From the NCBI RefSeq assembly GCF_900099705.1, contig NZ_LT629695.1, forward strand, positions 682,001 through 746,000: a stretch of DNA of 64,000 bases, given 5' to 3'. This document shows positions 31,126-39,536 of this stretch, one piece after another. Every line of letters starts with the position of its first letter. Position 1 is the stretch's first letter. The stretch is from Agrococcus jejuensis. Lineage in GTDB: Bacteria; Actinomycetota; Actinomycetes; Actinomycetales; Microbacteriaceae. The notes under the pieces were generated by a model, which saw only the letters and a program-made list of their open reading frames with translations, was not told where the DNA came from and ran no database searches. A program made the position numbers and the translations under genes.

Positions 31126-32028
31126 CTACTGCTGCGACTCGATCTGCTCCTGCACCTCGGCGAGCGAGGCCTGCAGCTCGTCGGCGGGGATCACGGTGAA
31201 CACGGCCGTGCCGCCCGCGAACTCCTGCACCTCGTCGAGCAGCTCCTGGTTGCCCTGGTAGATGTCGACGAGCTGGTTGAGCACCTCGTTGTCGACGTCG
31301 TCGGCGCGGACGACGAAGACGTTGACGTAGGGCAGCGCCGACGGGTCCGACGGGTCGTCGGCCGCGATGGCGTCCTGCGAGCTGATGCCCGCGGAGCCGA
31401 GGAAGTTGTTGTTGATGACGGCGCCCGCGACGTCGGGCAGCGAGCCGGCCGTGATCGACGCGTCGACCGCGGTGACCTCGACGCGCGACTCGTCCTCGAT
31501 GATGTCCTGCACCGACGACGCGGTGCTGCCGCCGTCCTCGAGCGTCACGAGGCCGACCGACTGCAGCACGAGCAGCGCGCGAGCCTGGTTCACGACGTCG
31601 TTCGGGATGACGATCGTCTCGCCGTCGGGGATGTCCTCGACCGAGTCGTACTGCTGCGAGTACAGGCCCAGCGGGTAGATCGCCGTCGAGCCGATCGGCT
31701 GCAGGTCGTCGCCCGAGGCGACGTTGTAGTCGGCGAGGTACTGGATGTGCTGGAACTGGTTGATGTCCAGGTCGCCCTCGCTGAGCGCCGGGTTCGGCTC
31801 GGTGTACTCGGCGAGCAGCTCGATCTCGACCGAGATGCCCTCCTCGGCGGCGAGGTCGACGAACGTGTCCCAGTAGTCGGCCGGGTCGGTCGTGCCGATG
31901 CGCACCGGGTTGTCCTCGGAGCCGAGCGCGGCCTCGGAGTCGCCGCCGCCGGCTGCGCCGGCGCAGCCTGCGAGGAGGAGGGTGGATGCGGCTGCGGCCG
32001 CGGCGAGGGATCGGGCGATCTTCGACAT
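31126..32028 (-). CDS. metQ: methionine-binding lipoprotein
   Basis: 300 aa NLPA-family solute-binding protein. The lipobox LLLAGCAG gives an acylated Cys at about 22. VRIGTTDPADYWDTFVDLAAEEGISVEIELLAEYTEPNPALSEGDLDINQFQHIQYL is the conserved ligand-binding half. VIPNDVVNQARALLVLQSVGLVTL follows. It delivers D/L-methionine to MetNI. AGGAG lies 7 nt before the ATG. No SAM riboswitch could be recognised in the 175 bp upstream. Confidence 0.93.
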   Translation of the reverse strand: MSKIARSLAAAAAASTLLLAGCAGAAGGGDSEAALGSEDNPVRIGTTDPADYWDTFVDLAAEEGISVEIELLAEYTEPNPALSEGDLDINQFQHIQYLADYNVASGDDLQPIGSTAIYPLGLYSQQYDSVEDIPDGETIVIPNDVVNQARALLVLQSVGLVTLEDGGSTASSVQDIIEDESRVEVTAVDASITAGSLPDVAGAVINNNFLGSAGISSQDAIAADDPSDPSALPYVNVFVVRADDVDNEVLNQLVDIYQGNQELLDEVQEFAGGTAVFTVIPADELQASLAEVQEQIESQQ

Positions 32029-32146
32029 GGTGGTGCTCCTGGGAAGGTCCTTGGGGGTGCTCCCACGGTAGGAAGCATCCGCACCGGTCGACCAATCGGG
32101 TCGTCACACGGCGACATGCACGCGTTGCGCTCTACCGTGTGCACCG

Positions 32147-32183
32147 TTCGAGGCTCGCTTCGCTCGCACCTCCAGGAGCGGTC
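32147..32183 (+). repeat. dispersed palindromic repeat, copy 1
   Basis: A 37-nt copy of a repeat beginning TTCGAGGCTCGC and ending GGAGCGGTC, with other copies at 35260-35296 (inverted) and 58792-58828. It is intergenic, 20 bp from the prepilin peptidase stop. Confidence 0.8.
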
Positions 32184-32203
32184 CTCGCGAGCCAGCCGGG
32201 CGG

Positions 32204-32758
32204 TCACACCGCCGCGAGCACCACCGCGACGCCCGCGCCCGCGAGCAGCCACGGTCCGAACGGCACCGACTCCGCGCCGCGCACCTTCGCGACGACGCCC
32301 ACGGCGCCGCCGAGCACGAACGCGCACGCGATGCCGCCGAGCGGCAGCCACCACTCGAGCGGCGCGGCCGCGAGCGCGAGCCCCGCGCCCAGCTTCAGAT
32401 CGCCGGCACCCATCCCACCGAACCACCACATGAGCCCCAGCACGAGCACGACGCCCAGCGCCACGACGCCGCCGACCCACGCGCCGAGCACGGCGCCGAC
32501 GACGGCGCACGCGAGCGCGACGCCCAGCAGCGGCACCGTGAGCGCGTTCGGCAGCCGCCGGTCCGCGAGGTCGATGCGGGCGAGCGCAGGCGCGACGAGC
32601 GCGGCGACGACGAGTGCGGTCGTCGCGGCGCCCGCCGCGCCCATCCAGCCCGCCTGCACCGACAGCAGCGCGGCTCCAGCCGCGAGCACGATGCCGAGCG
32701 CTCCGTCGATCGCGCGGAGCCGCAGGGGAACGGCTGGGGCGCGGAGGTCGGCGAGCAT
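32204..32758 (-). CDS. prepilin peptidase (A24 family)
   Basis: 184 aa with six or so hydrophobic helices and no N-terminal methyltransferase domain, as in CpaA/TadV-type enzymes. The catalytic Asp residues of the family are at RIDLADRRLPNALTVP and in GMGAGDLKLGAG. It cleaves prepilin leaders at the cytoplasmic face. No pilin, Tad or com pseudopilin genes are in the window, so its substrates are elsewhere. Confidence 0.85.
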   Translation of the reverse strand: MLADLRAPAVPLRLRAIDGALGIVLAAGAALLSVQAGWMGAAGAATTALVVAALVAPALARIDLADRRLPNALTVPLLGVALACAVVGAVLGAWVGGVVALGVVLVLGLMWWFGGMGAGDLKLGAGLALAAAPLEWWLPLGGIACAFVLGGAVGVVAKVRGAESVPFGPWLLAGAGVAVVLAAV

Positions 32759-32808
32759 GCGGGCACGCTAGCCCCGCTCGCTCGATCGCGTCGGCGACCG
32801 TCCACAGG

Positions 32809-33420
32809 TCAGCGCGTCGACGCGCCCGCGTCGCTCGCGTCGGCCTCCGCGGCACGGTCGAGCGCATCGCGCTCCCCCACGACGTCCGTGTAGGTCAGCG
32901 CACCCGCTCGGTCGATGCGACCCTGCGCACGCACGGCGAGCGGGATGAAGATCGCCGTGATCGCAGGGCCGATCCACATCGCCGCCGTGTGGACGACGCC
33001 GACCCACGGCATGTCGAGCACGGGCGGCAGCCAGATGGCGAGCGGCAGCAGCGCCGCTGCGCCGATCCACCCCGTGACGCCCGGGGCGTGCGCGCGCTGG
33101 ATGCGCCACGTCTCGCGTACGTGCACGGCACCTGGCCAGCGCCGCTCGTCGCGCTGGTGGTTGATGCAGAGGTACGCCGTCATGGCGACGACGAGCGCCA
33201 TCCAGATGGCGATCGCGGCCGAGATGCCGTGCTGCACGGGGATGAGCATCGTGCGACCGCCGGTGAGCACGTCGGAGCGCACGGCGATGAGCACGAGCAC
33301 GAGCAGCTGCACGAGCGCCACGGCGGCGATCGAGAGGACCAGGGACCGCTGCTCGCGACGCACGCGGCGCATCACCTCGTCGCGCGTCTCGCCGGTCGTC
33401 GACCTCGTCGTCCGCTCCAT
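32809..33420 (-). CDS. four-helix integral membrane protein, unknown function
   Basis: 203 aa. A basic N-terminus (EVMRRVRREQRS) leads to hydrophobic segments near 25-45, 57-78, 105-125 and 130-152, and a charged, Ala/Asp-rich tail with no hydrophobicity. GGAGGA lies about 10 nt before the ATG at 33420. No recognised domain. Transcription probably starts after the PhoH terminator, making it monocistronic. Confidence 0.7.
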   Translation of the reverse strand: MERTTRSTTGETRDEVMRRVRREQRSLVLSIAAVALVQLLVLVLIAVRSDVLTGGRTMLIPVQHGISAAIAIWMALVVAMTAYLCINHQRDERRWPGAVHVRETWRIQRAHAPGVTGWIGAAALLPLAIWLPPVLDMPWVGVVHTAAMWIGPAITAIFIPLAVRAQGRIDRAGALTYTDVVGERDALDRAAEADASDAGASTR

Positions 33421-33462
33421 GCGTCGACGATCCTCCATCGACCTGGATGCACCGTGCACGCA

Positions 33463-33496
33463 CGAAGGCCCGCATCCAGCGGATGCGGGCCCTTCG
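33463..33496 (-). terminator. terminator of the PIN-PhoH gene
   Basis: Arms 33463-33477 and 33481-33496 pair over 15 bp with one bulged base and a 3-nt loop, 40 nt after the phoH stop. It is the best isolated terminator on this strand nearby. Confidence 0.75.
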
Positions 33497-33535
33497 GCGT
33501 GAGATCGGCGGCGGCGGATGGCCGGGGTGCGCGAC

Positions 33536-34861
33536 CTAGTGGTCGAGCAGGCTCGTGACGAGGGCGGCGATGCGGCTGCGCTCGCTGCGCTGCAGCGTGA
33601 CGTGGCCGAACAGCGCGTTGCCCTTGAGGGTCTCGATGACGCTCGCGACGCCGTCGTGACGGCCGACGCGCAGGTTGTCGCGCTGCGCGACGTCGTGCGT
33701 GAGCACGACGCGCGAGTTCTGGCCGATGCGGCTCAGCACCGTCAGCAGCACGTTGCGCTCGAGCGACTGCGCCTCGTCGACGATCACGAACGCGTCGTGC
33801 AGCGAGCGGCCGCGGATGTGCGTGAGCGGCAGGATCTCGAGCAGTCCGCGGTCGGCGACCTCGTCGAGCACGTTGTCGGAGACGAGCGCGCCGAGCGTGT
33901 CGTAGATCGCCTGGCCCCAGGGGTTCATCTTCTCGTCCTTGTCGCCCGGCAGGTAGCCGAGCTCCTGGCCGCCGACGGCGTAGAGCGGCCGGAAGACGAT
34001 GACCTTCTTGTGCAGGCGCCGCTCGAGCACGGCCTCGAGGCCGGCCGCGAGGGCGAGCGCCGACTTGCCGGTGCCCGCCGTGCCGCCGAGGGAGACGATG
34101 CCCACCTCGTCGTCGAGCAGCAGGTCGATCGCGAGGCGCTGCTCGGCCGAGCGGCCGTGCACGCCGAAGACGTCGCGGTCGCCGCGCACGAGGGTCATGA
34201 CGCCCGGTGCCGTGACGCGGCCGAGGGCCGAGCCGCGCTCCGACGTGATGACGAGGCCCGTGTTGAGCGGCAGGCCGTCGACGAGCTGCGTCGAGAGACG
34301 CTCGGCCTCGTACAGCGTGGCCATCTCGTCGCCCGACAGCGCGACCTCGGCCGTGCCCGTCCATCCGGACTCCACGGCCTGCTCGGCGAGGTACTCCTCG
34401 GCGGCGAGGCCGATCGATGCCGCCTTGACGCGCATCGGCATGTCCTTCGAGACGACGCACACGTCGAGGCCGTCGTTCGCGAGGTTGCATGCGACGGCGA
34501 GGATGCGGGAGTCGTTGTCGCCCAGCTGCAGGCCCGAGGGCAGCACCGTCTGGTTCGAGTGGTTGAGCTCGACGCGCAGCGAGCCTCCGCCGTCGGTCGG
34601 GACCGGGAAGTCGAGCCGCTCGTGCGCGACGCGCAGGTCGTCGAGGTTGCGAAGCGCCTTGCGGGCGAGGTAGCCGATCTCGGGATCGTGACGCTTCTTC
34701 TCGAGCTCTGCGATGACGACGACCGGGATGACGACCGAATGCTCCGCGAAGCGGTGGATGGCGCCGGGATCGGACAGCAGCACGGACGTGTCGAGCACGT
34801 AGGTGCGCTGCGCGGTCTGCAGCTGGTCGTCGATCTCGGGGGCGTGGATGGCCTCGGGCAC
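33536..34861 (-). CDS. PIN-PhoH fusion (PhoH2-type RNase/RNA helicase)
   Basis: 441 aa. The N-terminal PIN domain (about 18-150) has metal Asp24 in [10 protein letters not shown], Glu52, and acidic residues in LGDNDSRIL and VVSKD. The PhoH ATPase (about 235-440) has Walker [10 protein letters not shown] (259-267) and Walker B FVIVDEAQ. The mycobacterial homologue unwinds and cleaves RNA and has been discussed as a toxin-antitoxin-type system. There is no small upstream antitoxin frame that I could support; the preceding 497 bp are mostly repeats. GTG start, GAGGAG 5 nt upstream. Confidence 0.9.
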   Translation of the reverse strand: MPEAIHAPEIDDQLQTAQRTYVLDTSVLLSDPGAIHRFAEHSVVIPVVVIAELEKKRHDPEIGYLARKALRNLDDLRVAHERLDFPVPTDGGGSLRVELNHSNQTVLPSGLQLGDNDSRILAVACNLANDGLDVCVVSKDMPMRVKAASIGLAAEEYLAEQAVESGWTGTAEVALSGDEMATLYEAERLSTQLVDGLPLNTGLVITSERGSALGRVTAPGVMTLVRGDRDVFGVHGRSAEQRLAIDLLLDDEVGIVSLGGTAGTGKSALALAAGLEAVLERRLHKKVIVFRPLYAVGGQELGYLPGDKDEKMNPWGQAIYDTLGALVSDNVLDEVADRGLLEILPLTHIRGRSLHDAFVIVDEAQSLERNVLLTVLSRIGQNSRVVLTHDVAQRDNLRVGRHDGVASVIETLKGNALFGHVTLQRSERSRIAALVTSLLDH

Positions 34862-35063
34862 GTGGGCTCCTCACCGACTCGGTCGGGACTTCAGGCGGCC
34901 GCCTCCCTTCACGGCGTCGCGGCCGCGGTGGGTCGTCGGGCAGCTGCCCGACTGAGGCTGACGCTACGCCCGCCCTCCGACACGGCTCGCAGCGACACGC
35001 CAGACGTTCGGCGCGTTCACGGACTCGTAACACGAGGGATGGAGGGAACGAGGGATGGGGGTT

Positions 35064-35226
35064 CCACGAGCTGGTCGAGGAGGCCCCGAGCGCAGCGAGG
35101 AGCCGTCACGAGACCTCGTGACGTGCGCGCTCGACGCGACCACGCGCATGGCTGGGCGGGAGCGGCGCTCGCGTGGTCTCGTGACGCGTGCTCGCTGCGC
35201 TCGCGCGCTCCTCGACCAGCTGGTGG
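35064..35226. repeat. 163-bp palindromic (MITE-like) element
   Basis: Terminal 19-bp inverted repeats (35064-35082 and 35208-35226) differ at one base. Inner blocks also pair: GAGCGCAGCGAG with CTCGCTGCGCTC and GTCACGAGACC with GGTCTCGTGAC, leaving a GC-rich centre of about 60 nt. Elements beginning GAGCTGGTCGAGGAG are familiar as intergenic repeats in Microbacteriaceae. No coding capacity. Confidence 0.8.
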
Positions 35227-35259
35227 GTGGCTCCCTCCCCTTCCTCGACCGCCTCCCCA

Positions 35260-35296
35260 ACCGCTCCTTGAGGTGCGAGCGGAGCGAGCCTCGAAA
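35260..35296 (-). repeat. dispersed palindromic repeat, copy 2 (inverted)
   Basis: Reverse complement of the 37-nt repeat at 32147 and 58792, retaining TTTCGAGGCTCGCTCCG and GGAGCGGT ends. It lies 63 bp upstream of the DUF222-HNH gene. Confidence 0.8.
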
Positions 35297-35358
35297 GGGG
35301 CACCGCGCCCTCCCTACCCGACCCGATCGATGTCAGTGGTTGCTGGCAGAGTCAGGAC

Positions 35359-36696
35359 ATGGCGCAGGAGATCGAGGCAACCGGGCACGGTCCCGACGCT
35401 GCCGCGCTCGACGCCATCCAAGCCAACGCGCTCTCGCAGCTCGCCGCCGTCGACGCCGGGATGCAGGCCTTCGAGGCGCACCGGTTCCGCCTGCTCGCGT
35501 CGCTCGGTCACCTCGCGATCGAGCGTTCCGGTGGCCGGTCGAGCGAGCGGATCGCGATGGAGATGCGCGCCGTCGCCGCCGAGATCGGGCTCCAGTCCCG
35601 CGTCGCCGACGTCACGGTCGAACGGCAGATCGGCGACGCCATGACCCTCGTCGAGACCTGGCCGGTCGTGCTCGACGCGTTCGCTGACGGCCGCATCGGG
35701 CGCGGTCACGTGCGGGCGATCACCGAGGCCGGCGGCGTGCTGTCGCGCACCGACGTCACGCCCGAGCAGCGCGCCGAGTTCGAGACCGCGATGGTCGCGC
35801 TCGCCGAGACCACCACGCCAGCGCGTGTGAAGAAGGTCGCCCGCCGCGAGGCCGACAAGCACCTCACCGAGCCGCTCGTCGAGCGCCACAAGGCAGCCCG
35901 CGAGGATCGGCGGGTGACGTGCGACGACCTCGACGACGGCATGTCGTGGATCGGCGCGCTCGTCCCGTCGGTGCTCGCGCACGGCATCCAGGCACGCCTC
36001 CGTGCCGGCGCGAAGGCGAAGTCGAAGGACGACCCGCGGTCGATGCAGCAGTGGCAGGCGGATGCGTTCTGCGAGCTGCTGCTGACCGGCGCCGGTCAGC
36101 CGACCATCGAGCGCACGCCGGGTGGCGCGGAGATCGAGCACGCCGGCCTGCTGTCGGGCATCACGCCGATCGTGCAGGTCACGATGCCTGTCACGACGCT
36201 CACCGGCACGAGCGCCGCACCCGGTGCCCTCGACGGCGCCCAGCCTGTCGACGCGGAGACCGCCCGCATCCTCGCCGGCGTCGCCGCCACCTGGCAGCGC
36301 CTCCTCACCGACCCGATCCGAGGCACGGTCGTCGAGGTCGACACGTACTCACCGACCGAAGCCCAGCGACGGCTGCTGCGCGCCCGAGACCAGCACTGCC
36401 GCTTCCCCGGCTGCGGCGCCAAGGCGCGCGACGACGACGCCGACCACACCATCGCGTGGGAGGACGGCGGCACCACCTCGCTGGGCAACCTCGCCCACCT
36501 CTGCCGCCGACACCACACCCTCAAGCACGCGACCGCCTGGACGGTCAGCCAACCGACACCCGGTGTCCTCCACTGGCGATCACCACTCGGCGCCGACTCC
36601 GTCGACCAACCACCACCCGTCGGACCGCGATTCGTCGAGGTGCTCGAACGGCACGAGACCGACGCCGACCCACCCGACGCTGCGCTGCCGTTCTGA
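35359..36696 (+). CDS. DUF222-HNH endonuclease protein (13E12 REP family)
   Basis: 445 aa. The helical DUF222 region (about 20-300) includes VLDAFADGRIGRGHVRAITEAGGVLS. The C-terminal HNH domain has RDQHCRFPGCGAKARDDDADHTIAWEDGGTTSLGNLAHLCRRHHTLKH: two Cys pairs plus the catalytic His in DADH. M. tuberculosis 13E12 proteins share this layout and occur in multiple repeated copies; their role is unknown. The palindromic repeats directly upstream make it a candidate selfish or repeat-associated nuclease. AGGAC lies immediately before the ATG. Confidence 0.88.
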   Translation: MAQEIEATGHGPDAAALDAIQANALSQLAAVDAGMQAFEAHRFRLLASLGHLAIERSGGRSSERIAMEMRAVAAEIGLQSRVADVTVERQIGDAMTLVETWPVVLDAFADGRIGRGHVRAITEAGGVLSRTDVTPEQRAEFETAMVALAETTTPARVKKVARREADKHLTEPLVERHKAAREDRRVTCDDLDDGMSWIGALVPSVLAHGIQARLRAGAKAKSKDDPRSMQQWQADAFCELLLTGAGQPTIERTPGGAEIEHAGLLSGITPIVQVTMPVTTLTGTSAAPGALDGAQPVDAETARILAGVAATWQRLLTDPIRGTVVEVDTYSPTEAQRRLLRARDQHCRFPGCGAKARDDDADHTIAWEDGGTTSLGNLAHLCRRHHTLKHATAWTVSQPTPGVLHWRSPLGADSVDQPPPVGPRFVEVLERHETDADPPDAALPF

Positions 36697-36709
36697 CGCG
36701 CCCTGGGCG

Positions 36710-37480
36710 TCAGCGGCCGAAGCGACGCGAGCGCTGCCCGTAGTCGCGCACGGCGCGCAGGAAGTCGACCTCGCGCATGTCGGGACCGAGCGCCTCCATG
36801 AAGTACAGCTCGCTGCGCGCCGACTGCCACAGCATGAAGTCGCTGAGGCGCTGCTCGCCCGACGTGCGGATCACGAGGTCGGGATCGGGCTGACCCGTCG
36901 TGTAGAGGTGCTCGCCGATGAGCTCGGGGCTCAGCAGCTCCGCGAGCTCGTGCGTCGTGCCATCGTGGCTCTCGAGGATGCGGCGGATGGCCTCGACGAC
37001 CTCGTGCCTGCCGCCGTAGCCGACGGCGAGGTTCACCTGCATGCCCGGCGCCTCCCTCGACCGCTCGACGGCGGCGCCGACGGAGGCGGCGAGGTCGGCG
37101 GGCAGCGCCGACGCCGAGCCGACGTGGCGGATGCGCCAGCCAGTGCCGGTCGAGAGCGCGTCGGCGAGGTCGGCGATGATCGCGCACAGCTCGACGAGTT
37201 CGTCGGCGTCGCGGCTGGCGAGGTTGTCGTGCGACAGCAGGTAGAGCGTCACGACCTCGACGCCGAGCTCGTCGCACCACTCGAGGAACTCGTGCATCTT
37301 CGCGGCGCCCGCACGGTGGCCGTGGCTCACGCTGTCGAGCGCGTTGAGCCGAGCCCAGCGACGGTTGCCGTCGATGATCATCGCGATGTGCGTCGGCACG
37401 GGGGCGCCGGCGAGCTCACGACGCAGGCGACGCTCGTACGCGCGGTACAGGATGCCCGTCCCGCCTCGTCTCGTCGCCAC
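36710..37480 (-). CDS. uppS: (2Z,6E)-farnesyl/decaprenyl diphosphate synthase family (cis-prenyltransferase)
   Basis: 256 aa. Makes the polyprenyl phosphate carrier for cell-wall synthesis from IPP. HIAMIIDGNRRWAR (catalytic Asp37), VTLYLLSHDNL, NLAVGYGGRHEVVEAIR and DLVIRTSGEQRLSDFMLWQSARSELYF are the five conserved regions. The product chain length cannot be decided; the ending resembles the actinobacterial uppS paralogue next to hemolysin III. The GTG at 37480 lies 6 nt from a TACATT -10 box, so the mRNA is probably leaderless, which explains the misplaced GGGGAG. Confidence 0.93.
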   Translation of the reverse strand: MATRRGGTGILYRAYERRLRRELAGAPVPTHIAMIIDGNRRWARLNALDSVSHGHRAGAAKMHEFLEWCDELGVEVVTLYLLSHDNLASRDADELVELCAIIADLADALSTGTGWRIRHVGSASALPADLAASVGAAVERSREAPGMQVNLAVGYGGRHEVVEAIRRILESHDGTTHELAELLSPELIGEHLYTTGQPDPDLVIRTSGEQRLSDFMLWQSARSELYFMEALGPDMREVDFLRAVRDYGQRSRRFGR

Positions 37481-37486
37481 CTCCCC

Positions 37487-37492
37487 AATGTA
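37487..37492 (-). promoter_or_regulatory. leaderless -10 box of uppS
   Basis: TACATT on the minus strand with 6 nt to the GTG start codon, so transcription should begin at or next to the start codon. Confidence 0.6.
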
Positions 37493-37498
37493 TGCCCC

Positions 37499-37515
37499 AT
37501 GGATGCCGCATCCAT
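37499..37515. promoter_or_regulatory. palindrome centred between two divergent leaderless promoters
   Basis: ATGGATG (37499-37505), CCG, CATCCAT (37509-37515). It is positioned to cover the upstream elements of both uppS and the hemolysin III gene, so it may be a common operator. Confidence 0.4.
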
Positions 37516-37540
37516 CATGGACGCGGCATTGCGTACGTCG

Positions 37541-37546
37541 TACACT
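37541..37546 (+). promoter_or_regulatory. leaderless -10 box of the hemolysin III gene
   Basis: TACACT, 6 nt before the ATG at 37553, the spacing of leaderless actinobacterial transcripts. Confidence 0.6.
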
Positions 37547-37552
37547 GAAGGC

Positions 37553-38299
37553 ATGCAGATCGATTCGCCCCACCGCGACCACGCGGCCCCCGCGTCCAGC
37601 GATGCCGGGGCCGAGTCGCTGCCGCACCTCCCCCTCATCGAGGCCGCAGGCGACGCCGTCGCCGCATCTGCGCGCGAGGAGAAGCCGTCGTGGCGCGGCT
37701 GGATCCACCTCGTCACCGCACCCCTGGCGCTCGCCGCCGGCATCGTGCTCATCGCGCTCGCCGACACGACGGGCGGCAAGGTCGCGTCGGCGATCTTCAT
37801 GACGACGAGCCTGCTGCTCTTCGGCGTCTCCGCGACGTACCACCGCTTCCACTGGAGCGACCGGGTGCGCATGACGCTCAAGCGCCTCGACCACTCGAAC
37901 ATCTTCCTGCTCATCGCGGGCACGTACACGCCGCTCGCGGTGCTCACGCTCTCGACCGAGCAGGCGACGATCCTGCTCTCGATCGTCTGGGGCGGCGCCG
38001 CGCTCGGCATCGCCTTCCGGGTGCTGTGGGTCACGGCGCCGCGCTGGCTCTACGTGCCGCTGTACGTCGCGCTCGGCTGGGCCGCCGTCGCCTACCTGCC
38101 CGCCATCTACGGCGTGAGCCCCGCCACCGCGATCCTCATCGCCGTCGGCGGCCTCGCCTACACCGTCGGCGCCGTCTTCTACGGGCTCAAGCGCCCCAAC
38201 CCCGTGCCCGGCCACTTCGGCTTCCACGAGCTTTTCCACGCGTGCACCGTCGTGGCCTTCCTGTGCCACTGGACGGCGATCCTGCTCGTCGCGATCTGA
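37553..38299 (+). CDS. hemolysin III / TrhA (PAQR-type) membrane protein
   Basis: 248 aa. A 45-residue cytoplasmic N-terminus precedes seven helices. SATYHRFHWSD and the C-terminal HFGFHELFHACTVVAFLCHW supply the Ser/His/Asp metal-site residues shared with PAQR receptors and ceramidases. Bacterial TrhA homologues are linked to membrane lipid homeostasis; hemolysis is only the historical name. Divergent from uppS, an arrangement common in Actinobacteria. Confidence 0.92.
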   Translation: MQIDSPHRDHAAPASSDAGAESLPHLPLIEAAGDAVAASAREEKPSWRGWIHLVTAPLALAAGIVLIALADTTGGKVASAIFMTTSLLLFGVSATYHRFHWSDRVRMTLKRLDHSNIFLLIAGTYTPLAVLTLSTEQATILLSIVWGGAALGIAFRVLWVTAPRWLYVPLYVALGWAAVAYLPAIYGVSPATAILIAVGGLAYTVGAVFYGLKRPNPVPGHFGFHELFHACTVVAFLCHWTAILLVAI

Positions 38300-38398
38300 C
38301 CCGCGAGGGGTGACGCGCAGCACGCGCGCACCCCGCATCCGGCACCCTCCCGAGCGCGCGGACGTACGATGCATCCGTCCGTCTCGGATGGGAGTCCC

Positions 38399-39505
38399 AT
38401 GACCACGCCTCGTCGGGTGCGCGCCATCGTCGTCGCGAGCGCCGCCGTGCTCGCCCTCAGCGGCTGCATCATCCTGCCGCCGCCCATCGTGCAGCCGCAG
38501 CCGCTGCCGCAGCCGACGACGCAGCAGCCGCAGCCGCAGCCCACGCAGACGGCCGAGCCGACCGAGACCGTCGACCCCAGCCAGTTCGTGCAGCCCGACG
38601 AGCCCATCGCCGACAGCGATCCCACGCCCGAGGACGTCGGCGCCTACTACGCGGGCGAGAGCCCCATCACGAGCGCCGGCTACTCCCCCGACGCCGCGAC
38701 CGACGTCATCCTGCAGCCCACGCGCGGCACGCCACTCGTGCAGTCGCAGGCGGGCCTGCCCGACACGATCGACGGCGACGAGTACCTGCCCGACGTCGCC
38801 CCTTCGCTCACGGGCGACCTCATGCAGTCGACCGTCGGCCGCCTCGACATGACCGACGACGAGGGCGGCCAGTACACGTGCTCGGGCACCGTCATCAACG
38901 GCGAGACGCAGGACATCGTCATCACGGCCGCGCACTGCGTCTTCAGCGACGACACCCGCAGCGAGATGGCCTCCATCACCTTCACGCCCGCGTACGACGA
39001 CGGCGCGGCGCCCTTCGGCGTCTGGCAGGCCGAGGACTGGTGGTACCCGCAGCAGTACATCACCGCGAACGACCGGTGGCTCGACGGCCAGGACGACAAC
39101 GGCTGGATGGGCTTCGACTTCGCGTTCATGCGCATGGCGCCCAACGAGCAGGGCCAGGAGATCGAGGACGTCGTCGGCGGCCAGGGCGTGAGCTTCCAGG
39201 CCGAGACGAACGGCATCGTCTTCGCCGGCTACCCCGGCGACCCCGCCCCGTTCGACGCCGAGGTGCAGCGCTACTGCTCCGACTCGACGATCACGTACGG
39301 CGTCGGCGGCGACCCGAACCTCGGCGTCGACTGCATCATGGGCTCGGGAGCGTCGGGCAGCGGATGGGTGTCGAACGTCGACCCCGCGACGGGCGCAGGC
39401 CTCATCGTCGCCGTCTACTCGAACGGGGCGGGCTCCGACGGGTACGGCCCGCCGCTCGGCGTCACGGCCTACAACGGGCTCGTGCAGCTGCAGTCGGGCG
39501 GCTGA
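38399..39505 (+). CDS. trypsin-like serine protease lipoprotein
   Basis: 368 aa. The lipobox LALSGC gives a lipidated Cys near 22, followed by a Pro/Gln/Thr-rich tether (about 25-65). The protease domain has His179 in ITAAHC, Asp240 in GFDFAFMRM and Ser319 in GSGASGSGW, a complete S1 triad with a Cys pair around it. Expected on the outer face of the membrane. Substrate unknown. GGGAG lies 4 nt before the ATG. Confidence 0.85.
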   Translation: MTTPRRVRAIVVASAAVLALSGCIILPPPIVQPQPLPQPTTQQPQPQPTQTAEPTETVDPSQFVQPDEPIADSDPTPEDVGAYYAGESPITSAGYSPDAATDVILQPTRGTPLVQSQAGLPDTIDGDEYLPDVAPSLTGDLMQSTVGRLDMTDDEGGQYTCSGTVINGETQDIVITAAHCVFSDDTRSEMASITFTPAYDDGAAPFGVWQAEDWWYPQQYITANDRWLDGQDDNGWMGFDFAFMRMAPNEQGQEIEDVVGGQGVSFQAETNGIVFAGYPGDPAPFDAEVQRYCSDSTITYGVGGDPNLGVDCIMGSGASGSGWVSNVDPATGAGLIVAVYSNGAGSDGYGPPLGVTAYNGLVQLQSGG

Positions 39506-39536
39506 GCCCGGCCGCACCGCGCTCGCGTCGGCGCCG

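Larger units (their letters stand above)
34862..35358. other. 497-bp gene-free interval rich in palindromic repeats
   Basis: Between the divergent PIN-PhoH and DUF222-HNH genes. It holds, left to right, the phoH upstream region, purine-rich GAGGGA tracts (35035-35060), a 163-bp palindrome (35064-35226) and an inverted copy of the dispersed 37-nt repeat (35260-35296). No coding frame with a credible start or bias was found. Confidence 0.8.

Noticed and set aside
32029..32146. SAM riboswitch upstream of metQ
   Set aside because: No SAM-I, SAM-II or SAM-IV core could be recognised; only a weak ACACGG/CCGTGT pairing was seen.
32100..32215. Target-site duplication around repeat copy 1
   Set aside because: Only GTGTGAC is shared between the flanks (about 32103-32109 and 32204-32210), too short to separate from chance, unlike the 11-bp match at copy 3.
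34700..35060. A small antitoxin gene upstream of PIN-PhoH
   Set aside because: No frame with a start, ribosome site and coding bias precedes the GTG at 34861; the interval is promoter and repeat sequence.
37553..38299. Hemolysin as a virulence factor
   Set aside because: The name is historical; the sequence is a PAQR/TrhA-type membrane protein with a metal-site signature.
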